NCBI GenBank assembly: GCA_017886875.1
Contig: JAGHIZ010000069.1
Span: 167,066-231,065 of the forward strand
DNA length: 64,000 bases
DNA from: Butyricicoccus sp.
GTDB lineage: Bacteria; Bacillota; Clostridia; Oscillospirales; Butyricicoccaceae
Direction: 5' to 3'
Made by a program: the position numbers and the translations under genes. Under the pieces are notes generated by a model. The model was not told the DNA's origin, made no database searches, and was given only the letters and a program-made list of their open reading frames with translations. Positions 8,758-16,385 of the stretch are shown here, in pieces. Position 1 is the first letter of the stretch, and every line of letters begins with the position of its first letter.

Positions 8758-8793
8758 ATTGAAATTAGAGAAAAAGAATAGGAAAATTTTAAA

Positions 8794-9741
8794 ATGGATA
8801 GTTTAATTTATAGTTTAAATGCAACGGTGCCTATATTTGCAGTTATATTTTTAAGTTATTTGCTAAAACAGCGTGGATTTTTTAAGGAAAGTTTTATAAG
8901 CGGTGCAGATAAAGTTATTTTTCAGCTTTTTTTGCCTGTTTTGCTTTTTCGTGATATAGCAGAGGGCAGAATAACAGAAACTTTTGATTTAACTTTCTTT
9001 TTATTCTGTATGATATCAACCGTTATTTATGTCTTCGCTATTTGGGGCGGTGCAGAGCTATTTATGAAAGATAAAACTATGATTGGTGCTTTTACTCAAG
9101 GTGCTTTTCGTGGTTCACTTGCGGTTTTAGGTGTAGCTTTTATTCAAAATATATATGGTGACGCTGGTCTTGCACCTCTAATGATAGTTGCAACCGTTCC
9201 ACTTTATAATATTTTTGCGGTTATTGTGCTAACTGTTCGCTCAAATGAGCCAGTAGCAGGCGGTGATAGCATGATTAGAGCAACATTAAAAGGTATTTTA
9301 AGAAATCCTATAATTTTAGGTATAATTGCAGGACTTCCTTTTTCACTTCTTGAAATTGAGTTTCCAACAATGATAAATAAAACACTTGATATGATTGCAG
9401 CCCCTGCAACTCCACTTGCACTTGTTACAATCGGTGCGGGCTTTGAAGGTGCAAAGGCAATTAAAAAAATAAAGCCTACTGTTATAGCATCGGTTATTAA
9501 ACTTGTTATTTTACCAGCTATATTTTTGCCAATAGCCGTTTTTATGGGATTTAGAAATCAAGCTTTAGTGTCAATTCTTATTATGACAGGTGCACCAAGC
9601 ACAGTAAGCGGCTATATTATGGCTAAGAATATGAATGCTGATTATGTGCTTTCATCATCAATTATTGTACTTACAACAGCAGTTTCGGTTTTCACTATGA
9701 CGTTTGCACTTTATATAATGAGAAGTTTAGCACTTATTTAA
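8794..9741 (+). CDS. AEC family transporter (auxin efflux carrier-like permease)
   Basis: This 315-residue integral membrane protein has about ten hydrophobic segments in two five-helix halves separated by a polar stretch near residues 147-165. The start NATVPIFAVIFLSYLLKQ and the late GAPSTVSGYIMAKNM segment are typical of AEC permeases, which export organic acids or related anions. The substrate is unknown. It is followed 14 bases later by a MocR regulator on the same strand, which may control it. Confidence 0.85.
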   Translation: MDSLIYSLNATVPIFAVIFLSYLLKQRGFFKESFISGADKVIFQLFLPVLLFRDIAEGRITETFDLTFFLFCMISTVIYVFAIWGGAELFMKDKTMIGAFTQGAFRGSLAVLGVAFIQNIYGDAGLAPLMIVATVPLYNIFAVIVLTVRSNEPVAGGDSMIRATLKGILRNPIILGIIAGLPFSLLEIEFPTMINKTLDMIAAPATPLALVTIGAGFEGAKAIKKIKPTVIASVIKLVILPAIFLPIAVFMGFRNQALVSILIMTGAPSTVSGYIMAKNMNADYVLSSSIIVLTTAVSVFTMTFALYIMRSLALI

Positions 9742-9755
9742 AAAGAGGTTTTATA

Positions 9756-11180
9756 ATGCTCACTTATCATATAAATAGTAAGGGCATTTTGCCAATGTAT
9801 GAACAGTTATACCGTTCAATTAGAGAAGATATAATAAATGGTGTGATAAAAGGCGGTGAAAAACTTCCGTCTAAACGTAGACTTGCTGAACATCTTAAAA
9901 TAAGTCAAATAACAGTTGAAAATGCTTACAGTCAGCTATTAGCCGAGGGTTATATAATTTCTAAACCTCGCTCTGGTTATTATGCTCAGCAAATTATAAA
10001 ACATAATAAAAAAACTGAGCTTATAAACTATGAAATTCCAAAGCCAAAAGCTGAGAATTATTTATATGCTTTTCATACAAATACAGTTGACACAGAATGT
10101 TTTCCATTTTCATCATGGGCAAAGCTTTTACGCTCTGAACTTACAGAAAAAGCAAGTAAATTGTTAATTGCTGCACCCAATCAAGGAGTTTTGGAGTTAA
10201 GACAGCAAATTTGCAAATATTTAGCTGAGTTTAGAGGTATATATGTTATACCTGAACAAGTTATTATTGGTGCAGGTTCAGAATATCTTTTAATGCTTTT
10301 AATTCAGCTTTTAGGCAGAAACAGAATTTATGCACTTGAAAACCCTTGTTATCCCAAATTAAACAATGTTTTTAAGGCAAATGGTGCAAATGTACAGCCG
10401 ATTACGCTTGATAAAGACGGTTTACAAATAGAGAAATTAGAAAAAACTAATGCAAGTGTTGTATATTTAACACCGTCACATCAATTCCCGCTAGGGGTTG
10501 TTATGCCTGTTGCAAGAAGAATAAAAATGCTTAAATGGGCAGAACAAACAGGGGATAGATATATTATAGAAGATGATTATGATTCGGAATTTCGTTATAC
10601 ATCTCGTCCTATTCCTGCTATGAAAGAGCTTGACCATGCAGATAGAGTTATTTATTTAAACACTTTTGCAAAAAGTCTAGCCCCATCACTTCGTATAAGT
10701 TATATGGTTTTACCTAAAAGTCTTTTAAAAAAATATCGTGATGAGTTAAGATTTTATTCTTCAACTGTGCCAAGTTTTGAACAGTATACACTTGCAAAGT
10801 TTATTAAAACTGGTATGTTTGAACGTCATATATCACGAATTAGAAATTTATATAAATCAAGACGTGATATTTTAATTGAGCTTTTAAATAAAAGTGCATT
10901 TGCAAAGGATATGAAAATATCAGGAGAAGACGCAGGACTTCATTTGATGCTTACACTTAAAAATGGACTATTAGAAAGTGAGATGGTCGAGCTTGCCGCA
11001 CAAAATGGGGTGCATTTGCATGGAATTTCTGATTATTATATAGCCGAATGCGAAAAAAAGCCTAATTCAACCGTTGTACTAGGTTATGCAGGTCTTAATG
11101 AGGATATAATGAAAAAAGCAGTTATATGCCTTGAAAATGCGTGGACAAAATTCGCACTTTGCAATTATGACGAATTATGA
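9756..11180 (+). CDS. MocR-type GntR/aminotransferase fusion regulator
   Basis: This 474-residue regulator fuses an N-terminal GntR winged helix (residues about 1-75, LPSKRRLAEHLKISQITVENAY) to a fold-type I aminotransferase domain (about 105-465). The PLP Lys is Lys306 in NTFAKSLAPSLRIS, and the Asp of EDDYDSEFRY (about 273) should hold the pyridine nitrogen. Family members sense PLP or amino-compound adducts (PdxR, GabR). Its target is not evident; the AEC transporter just upstream is the natural candidate. AAAGAGG lies about 8 bases before the ATG. Confidence 0.9.
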   Translation: MLTYHINSKGILPMYEQLYRSIREDIINGVIKGGEKLPSKRRLAEHLKISQITVENAYSQLLAEGYIISKPRSGYYAQQIIKHNKKTELINYEIPKPKAENYLYAFHTNTVDTECFPFSSWAKLLRSELTEKASKLLIAAPNQGVLELRQQICKYLAEFRGIYVIPEQVIIGAGSEYLLMLLIQLLGRNRIYALENPCYPKLNNVFKANGANVQPITLDKDGLQIEKLEKTNASVVYLTPSHQFPLGVVMPVARRIKMLKWAEQTGDRYIIEDDYDSEFRYTSRPIPAMKELDHADRVIYLNTFAKSLAPSLRISYMVLPKSLLKKYRDELRFYSSTVPSFEQYTLAKFIKTGMFERHISRIRNLYKSRRDILIELLNKSAFAKDMKISGEDAGLHLMLTLKNGLLESEMVELAAQNGVHLHGISDYYIAECEKKPNSTVVLGYAGLNEDIMKKAVICLENAWTKFALCNYDEL

Positions 11181-11235
11181 TAAAATAATTAGTATCGTAT
11201 ATGGAAAAATTTAATTTTTTTGGAGAAATGATTTT

Positions 11236-12891
11236 ATGATGGATTATACCTATCTTGCGGATAAGCTATTTCCGCATATTACTGAAACCCCAGAACAGGT
11301 AGAAGCTCGCTATCCAAAACGTGAACTTCCAGAGGGTGCTAAAGTTACTCGTATGGGCCCTAGTCCAACAGGTTTTATGCACCTTGGTAACTTATATGGT
11401 GCATTAGTTGATGAGCGTTTGGCACATCAATCTGGCGGTGTATTTTATCTGCGTATAGAGGATACTGACCGTAAACGTGAGGTTGAGGGCGGTGTACAGA
11501 CAATTATTGACGCTTTTTCCGCTTTCGGTCTGCCTTTTGATGAAGGTGCAACTTTGGACGGTGAAATCGGAGATTATGGTCCATATCGCCAATCACAAAG
11601 AGCTGAAATCTATCAAACTTTTGTAAAATGGCTTATGAAGCAAGGTATGGCTTATCCTTGTTTTTGTACAGAAGAAGAACTTGCAAATGCTCATGCTGAA
11701 CAAGAGGCTAATAAAGAAAATTTCGGCTATTATGGTAAATATGCTGTATGGCGTGACCGTACATTAGAGGAAGTTGAAGCACAACTTGAAAAGGGTATGC
11801 CTTATGTTATTCGTTTCCGTTCACAGGGCAGCATTGAAAATAAAATAAAGCATGAGGATTTAGTTAAGGGTAAAATGGAAGTTACCGAAAATGACCAAGA
11901 TATTGTTATTTTAAAATCTGACGGTATTCCAACTTATCATTTTGCTCATGTTGTTGATGACCATTTAATGGGTACTACTGTTGTAGTTCGTGGTGAAGAA
12001 TGGCTTGCAACATTGCCTGTACATCTTCAGCTGTTTAGAGCTATGGGCTGGAAAGCTCCTAAATATGCACATACTGCACAGCTTATGAAAATCGATGAGG
12101 AAACAGGCGGTAAGCGTAAGCTATCCAAGCGTAAAGACCCTGAATTAGCACTTACTTTCTATGCTAAACAGGGTTATCCAGCAGCTTGTGTACTTGAATA
12201 TCTGATGACACTTCTAAATTCTAACTTTGAAGAATGGCGTCGTGCAAATCCTGAACTACCTATGAACGATTTCCCATTCTCTACAAAAAAGATGAGTGGT
12301 TCTGGTGCATTATTTGATATTGACAAGCTAACAGATGTATCTAAAAATGTTATATCTCATATGAAGGCTGAAGATGTTTACAATCAAGTAGACGCTTGGA
12401 GCAAAGAGCATGATAGCGAATTTAATGCACTCTTTACAAGAGATAAAGAAAAAAGTATTGCATTTTTACAGATTGGTAGAGGCGGCAAAAAACCTCGTAA
12501 GGATATAGCTGTTTGGACTGATGTAAAGCCTTATATGGATTTTATGTTTGATGAGCTATTTAATCCAGATTATACAATGCCTGAGCGTGTAAGTAAGGAA
12601 GATGCTATTTCTATGCTTAGTGAGTTTGCTCAGATGTTTGATGAAAATGATACTCCAGATGGTTTCTTTGAAAAGATGAAAACTATTGCTGAAAAGCATG
12701 GTTATGCAGCTGAAACCAAGGCTTATAAGCAAAACCCAGAACAGTATAAAGGTGCTGTTGGTGATGTATCAATGGTTATTCGTATTGCGGTTGCTGGTCG
12801 TCAAAATGCTCCAGACCTGCAAAGTGTGATGCACATTATGGGCAAAGATATGGTTTTAAAGCGTTTAGAGGCTTGTAAAAACGCATTATAA
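11236..12891 (+). CDS. gltX: glutamate--tRNA ligase
   Basis: This 551-residue class I synthetase charges tRNA-Glu. The HIGH motif reads HLGN (residues 49-52) within GPSPTGFMHLGN, and the KMSKS motif reads KLSKR after GGKR. About 35 residues precede the usual start of GltX and the protein is about 60 residues longer than E. coli GltX. Tandem ATGs at 11236 and 11239 are both plausible after TGGAG. The next gene is glnS, 23 bases downstream, so charging with Glu and Gln is co-transcribed. No T-box is seen upstream. Confidence 0.93.
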   Translation: MMDYTYLADKLFPHITETPEQVEARYPKRELPEGAKVTRMGPSPTGFMHLGNLYGALVDERLAHQSGGVFYLRIEDTDRKREVEGGVQTIIDAFSAFGLPFDEGATLDGEIGDYGPYRQSQRAEIYQTFVKWLMKQGMAYPCFCTEEELANAHAEQEANKENFGYYGKYAVWRDRTLEEVEAQLEKGMPYVIRFRSQGSIENKIKHEDLVKGKMEVTENDQDIVILKSDGIPTYHFAHVVDDHLMGTTVVVRGEEWLATLPVHLQLFRAMGWKAPKYAHTAQLMKIDEETGGKRKLSKRKDPELALTFYAKQGYPAACVLEYLMTLLNSNFEEWRRANPELPMNDFPFSTKKMSGSGALFDIDKLTDVSKNVISHMKAEDVYNQVDAWSKEHDSEFNALFTRDKEKSIAFLQIGRGGKKPRKDIAVWTDVKPYMDFMFDELFNPDYTMPERVSKEDAISMLSEFAQMFDENDTPDGFFEKMKTIAEKHGYAAETKAYKQNPEQYKGAVGDVSMVIRIAVAGRQNAPDLQSVMHIMGKDMVLKRLEACKNAL

Positions 12892-12914
12892 TACAAATAG
12901 GGGAGAAAAAATAA

Positions 12915-14570
12915 ATGGAAAATGTAAGCAATTTTCTAACAGAAATTATTGATGCGGATATAGCTGCTGGTCTTTCAGAGCAAATTCATACCCGTTTTCC
13001 ACCAGAGCCAAACGGCTATTTGCATATTGGCTCTGCTAAGGCGATTTACATTAACTGGTCTATCGCTAAAAAATATAATGGTAAATTTAATTTACGATTT
13101 GACGACACAAACCCAGTGCGTGAAGATGATGAATATGTACAGTCCATTCAAAAAGATATAGCGTGGCTAACTGGTGAACAGCCAAATGGCGGTATTTTCT
13201 ATGGTTCTGATTATTTTGAAACCTGTTATGATTGTGCGGTTGCACTTATCAAAGCGGGTAAGGCTTATGTATGTGATTTAACACAGGAAGAAATGCGTGC
13301 TCAACGTGGCACACTAACACAGGCAGGTCAAAACAGCCCATATCGTGACCGTTCAGTTGAAGAAAATCTTAAATTATTTGAGGCTATGAGAAACGGTGAA
13401 TTTCCAGACGGTTCTAAAACACTTCGTGCTAAAATTGATATGGCATCACCTAATATGAATATGCGTGACCCTGCTATTTACCGTATTGTTCGTGCTCATC
13501 ACCATAGACAAGGCGACAAGTGGTGTATTTATCCTCTTTATGACTTTGCTCACCCAATTCAGGACGCTATAGAGGGTATTACTCATTCTATGTGTTCTAT
13601 TGAGTTTGAAAACCATAGACCACTCTATGAATGGGTTGTTGATAACTGCCCGCTGCCACACCACCCAAAACAGCGTGAATTTGCAAGACTTAATGTTACT
13701 CACACTGTTATGAGTAAGCGTTATCTGCGTGAACTTGTATTTGAAAATCATGTTGAGGGCTGGGACGACCCTCGTATGCCTACTCTTTGTGGTCTGCGTC
13801 GTCGTGGCTATACTCCAAGTGCTATTTTAGATTTTGTAAAACGTGCAGGCATTGCAAAAGCTAATTCTCTTGTTGATATTAGACTGCTTGAACACTGTAT
13901 CCGTGAGGAGCTTAACGAAACCGCACTTCGCAGAATGGCAGTTACTGAGCCTATAAAACTGGTTATCACTAACTATCCAGAGGATAAAGTGGAGTATTTT
14001 GAAATTCCAAACAATCCAAGAGATGAACAGGCAGGCACTCGTAAAGTTCCATTTACTGGCACTGTTTATATTGAAAAGAGCGATTTTGCAGAAGTTCCAC
14101 CTCCAAAGTTCCAGAGATTAAAGCCAGATGGTGAAGTTCGCCTGATGGGTGCTTATATTGTTAAGTGCAATGAGATTATTAAGGACGACAATGGCGAAAT
14201 TATAGAAATTCGCTGTACTGCTGATATTGAAACAGCAAACGGTATGCCAGCGGACGGTCGCAAAGTTAAAGGTACTATTCATTGGGTATCTGCAAAACAT
14301 GCTATTGATGCGTCTTGCTATCTATATGACCATCTGTTTACTCTTGAGGATACAGGTAGTGTTCCAGAAGGTACAAACTATTTAGATTATTTAAATCCTA
14401 ATTCACTTACTAAGTTAGAAGGCTGTAAACTAGAACCATCTATTGCAGATGTTCCAGTTGGTACTAGAATGCAGTTTGTAAGAATGGGTTACTTTATTAA
14501 AGATAGTGAAAATAGATTTAATAGAATTGTAACTCTAAAAGATAGTTTTGCAAAAACTCTGAATAAGTAA
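12915..14570 (+). CDS. glnS: glutamine--tRNA ligase
   Basis: This 551-residue class I synthetase charges tRNA-Gln directly. It has FPPEPNGYLHIGSAK with HIGS at residues 37-40, the VMSKRYL form of KMSKS, and the C-terminal anticodon-binding beta barrels of GlnRS (about residues 340-545). Length matches bacterial GlnRS (about 554). Most Firmicutes lack GlnRS and use GatCAB; a minority of clostridia carry it, by lateral transfer according to published phylogenies. The gene ends just before a strong bidirectional terminator. Confidence 0.96.
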   Translation: MENVSNFLTEIIDADIAAGLSEQIHTRFPPEPNGYLHIGSAKAIYINWSIAKKYNGKFNLRFDDTNPVREDDEYVQSIQKDIAWLTGEQPNGGIFYGSDYFETCYDCAVALIKAGKAYVCDLTQEEMRAQRGTLTQAGQNSPYRDRSVEENLKLFEAMRNGEFPDGSKTLRAKIDMASPNMNMRDPAIYRIVRAHHHRQGDKWCIYPLYDFAHPIQDAIEGITHSMCSIEFENHRPLYEWVVDNCPLPHHPKQREFARLNVTHTVMSKRYLRELVFENHVEGWDDPRMPTLCGLRRRGYTPSAILDFVKRAGIAKANSLVDIRLLEHCIREELNETALRRMAVTEPIKLVITNYPEDKVEYFEIPNNPRDEQAGTRKVPFTGTVYIEKSDFAEVPPPKFQRLKPDGEVRLMGAYIVKCNEIIKDDNGEIIEIRCTADIETANGMPADGRKVKGTIHWVSAKHAIDASCYLYDHLFTLEDTGSVPEGTNYLDYLNPNSLTKLEGCKLEPSIADVPVGTRMQFVRMGYFIKDSENRFNRIVTLKDSFAKTLNK

Positions 14571-14576
14571 AAAAAT

Positions 14577-14608
14577 AATGGCTTAGAGAATTAAAACTCT
14601 AAGCCATT
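14577..14608. terminator. bidirectional intrinsic terminator
   Basis: A perfect 12-base stem (14577-14588 with 14597-14608, core GGCTTAGAG) lies between the convergent glnS and queuosine transporter genes. T-rich runs flank both sides, so it can end both transcripts. Confidence 0.9.
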
Positions 14609-14611
14609 TTC

Positions 14612-15316
14612 TTATTCTTTAATCATATTTCTTTCTTTCATTGCTCTTGCAAGATATACAATAGGTGTATCTGCAAGTGATGTAACAATGAAAATTACAT
14701 AACTACTTAATGCAATAGAAACAAGTGTTGGTATATCATAAGTTCCCCAGAAAGCAAAGCCTGTGAAAAGTAATGTGTTAAGTAGCTGTGAAATAAGTGT
14801 AGAACCGTTGTTTCTTAGCCATAAAAAACGGTGATGGTCACCGAATTTTTTATCGGTCAGTTGCCACCAGAAATGATACATATAAACATCAAACGCTTGA
14901 GCAATAGCATAAACTGCAAGTGATGCAAACATCATTCGAGGTGTGTTAGAGAAAATTGTTTGGAAAGATGAAAACGCAAAATCGTTTGCACTTACTGTAT
15001 ATTGCAGCCATGACTGTGACACCACAATAAACAGCAGAGAAGTGCCAATACCTATCCAAACCGCTTTTTGTGCAGCGGCTTTTCCCTCAGTTTCCGATAA
15101 AATATCAGTTACTAAAAATGTTGTTGCAAATAAAATATTGCCTAGTGTCATTTCCATGCCAAAGGCATCAACTAAAAGCAAAACTTCAATATTTGCTGCA
15201 ATAGTTGCAAACACCGTATAACAATACATACCAGTTTTACCAAATAGCTTATACCATAAAAGTACAGATGCATAAAGCACAACTAGCGATACAATTAGTA
15301 AAACTTCATTTGTCAT
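14612..15316 (-). CDS. queuosine precursor transporter (YhhQ/VUT family)
   Basis: This 234-residue membrane protein has about six hydrophobic segments and the COG1738/YhhQ signatures TTFLVTDILSETEGK and AQAFDVYMYHF. YhhQ-family proteins import preQ0, preQ1 or queuine for the wobble nucleoside queuosine. I chose the ATG at 15316, 9 bases after AAGGGGAC; the longer frame would start at a TTG inside the upstream gene. It lies 22 bases after the QueL-like gene on the same strand, so the pair form an operon behind the structured leader at 16.1 kb. Confidence 0.88.
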   Translation of the reverse strand: MTNEVLLIVSLVVLYASVLLWYKLFGKTGMYCYTVFATIAANIEVLLLVDAFGMEMTLGNILFATTFLVTDILSETEGKAAAQKAVWIGIGTSLLFIVVSQSWLQYTVSANDFAFSSFQTIFSNTPRMMFASLAVYAIAQAFDVYMYHFWWQLTDKKFGDHHRFLWLRNNGSTLISQLLNTLLFTGFAFWGTYDIPTLVSIALSSYVIFIVTSLADTPIVYLARAMKERNMIKE

Positions 15317-15338
15317 AAAATTTGTCCCCTTTTTTGCT

Positions 15339-16040
15339 TTAACCCACTCCAAAATCAGTGTTTTCTGTCAAAATATCAACACGAGGATTTTTAATATAAA
15401 GCGGGTAAAGCTCTTTCATAAATATTTGCAATACTTCATTATCAGGACGAATATCTGTTGTATTTTCTACCATTAAATTAATGCAAATACGCTCGAAATA
15501 TTTAAGACCGATTTCTATATCGTTTTTCATACTTTCAAGGGTTTGACCTTTTATTCCAAAAAGTAAACAACATTCATCAAATGGTTCAGAAATTATAGCA
15601 GGATTAGTTTCTCCTATGCCTTTTTTTAGCACTGTTTCTCTAAAATCTCGGTCAAATGTTTCTATGCCCGATTTTATTTTTACTGTAACACCTATTTTTG
15701 AAAAACGTGCTTTAAATGCTGGGATTTCCTTTCTATGTATCCAATGACATTCAAAGTGGAGAGTTTTAATATTCTTATCTTGACATACTTTTTCAATAAG
15801 ATTAATAGTTTTTTTATCAAGGTCACAAAAAGAACCAGAATTTATTACCTCTAAGTGATTATATATACCTGTAACTTTGTTAAGCTCTTTTGAATTTAAT
15901 TCAAAATTTGCGTTTTCATCTTCACTAAAATCTGTGTGATAGTCACAAAATGCACAGCGTTTCCATTTACAGCCTGAGCCACGAAGTAACACAATCTCAC
16001 GAGGGTTTTTGTCATTTATAACAGAATATCGTACCAACAT
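15339..16040 (-). CDS. queL: radical SAM queuine lyase-like protein (QueL-like)
   Basis: This 233-residue protein has a cysteine cluster spaced CX4CX2C (CKWKRCAFC, near residue 24), one residue wider than the classic radical SAM CX3CX2C. Its place directly upstream of a YhhQ-type transporter matches the Clostridioides difficile salvage locus, where the radical SAM enzyme QueL cleaves queuine to preQ1. The nucleoside hydrolase QueK of that locus is absent, so this cell may salvage free queuine rather than queuosine. The ATG at 16040 follows AAGGAGA by 7 bases. The function is inferred from family and neighbour. Confidence 0.72.
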   Translation of the reverse strand: MLVRYSVINDKNPREIVLLRGSGCKWKRCAFCDYHTDFSEDENANFELNSKELNKVTGIYNHLEVINSGSFCDLDKKTINLIEKVCQDKNIKTLHFECHWIHRKEIPAFKARFSKIGVTVKIKSGIETFDRDFRETVLKKGIGETNPAIISEPFDECCLLFGIKGQTLESMKNDIEIGLKYFERICINLMVENTTDIRPDNEVLQIFMKELYPLYIKNPRVDILTENTDFGVG

Positions 16041-16063
16041 AGTATATCTCCTTAAATCAAAAT

Positions 16064-16089
16064 AAAAAAAAGTGCTAAAAATTAGCACC
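16064..16089 (-). terminator. leader terminator upstream of queL
   Basis: GTGCTAA (read on the minus strand, 16088-16082) pairs with TTAGCAC (16078-16072) and is followed by a run of eight T (16071-16064). It stands before the queL ribosome binding site, so it is an attenuator rather than the end of a gene. Confidence 0.8.
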
Positions 16090-16182
16090 ATCAAAAAGCC
16101 CATGACCTTCAAAAGCGAAAAAGCTTTTGACGCATGGTTGTCCTAGTTTTGTTTAAAGACAGGATGGTTACGAACTGTCTGA
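16087..16182 (-). promoter_or_regulatory. candidate preQ1-class riboswitch aptamer in the queL-transporter leader
   Basis: Between the minus-strand promoter and the leader terminator lie a 6-base-pair hairpin AGACAG/CTGTCT (16157-16180), an 8-base-pair hairpin TCAAAAGC/GCTTTTGA (16109-16130) and a surrounding 5-base helix CCATG/CATGG (16100-16104 with 16133-16137). The first hairpin's loop ACCATC (16168-16163) is complementary to GATGGT (16092-16087). That segment overlaps the foot of the terminator, so pseudoknot and terminator exclude each other. This is the architecture of a ligand-controlled attenuator. PreQ1 as ligand is inferred from the queuosine genes; I could not match the sequence with certainty to class I, II or III. 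Confidence 0.6.
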
Positions 16183-16202
16183 TTAAATTGTATTGCCAAA
16201 CC

Positions 16203-16230
16203 ATTATAACATGTAAAAAAATAAAATCAA
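16203..16230 (-). promoter_or_regulatory. promoter of the queL-transporter operon
   Basis: On the minus strand, -35 TTGATT (16230-16225) and -10 TATAAT (16208-16203) are 16 bases apart, with an extended TGT before the -10. The leader RNA would be about 155 bases. Confidence 0.7.
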
Positions 16231-16302
16231 GAGCAAGTATAAACAAAAATAAAAGTTTATTTGGTAAAATAAAGAAAATAATTGTAAATATCACAAAAAT
16301 AC

Positions 16303-16331
16303 TTTTCAAAACAAGTAAAATACTGTATAAT
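16303..16331 (+). promoter_or_regulatory. promoter of the phosphohexomutase gene
   Basis: TTTTCA (16303-16308) and TATAAT (16326-16331) are spaced by 17 bases, 55 bases upstream of the ATG. Confidence 0.5.
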
Positions 16332-16385
16332 ATTTCTAAGACAACAGGAGTTTTGTTGTCCAATGATTTTTCCGAGGTGAGTCCA

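Noticed and set aside
11181..11235. Possible T-box before gltX-glnS
   Set aside because: The gap is too short and has neither the AGGGTGG antiterminator element nor a specifier stem.
15317..15352. Longer start (TTG at 15352) for the queuosine transporter
   Set aside because: The ATG at 15316 has a ribosome site at good distance, while the TTG lies within the upstream gene without one.
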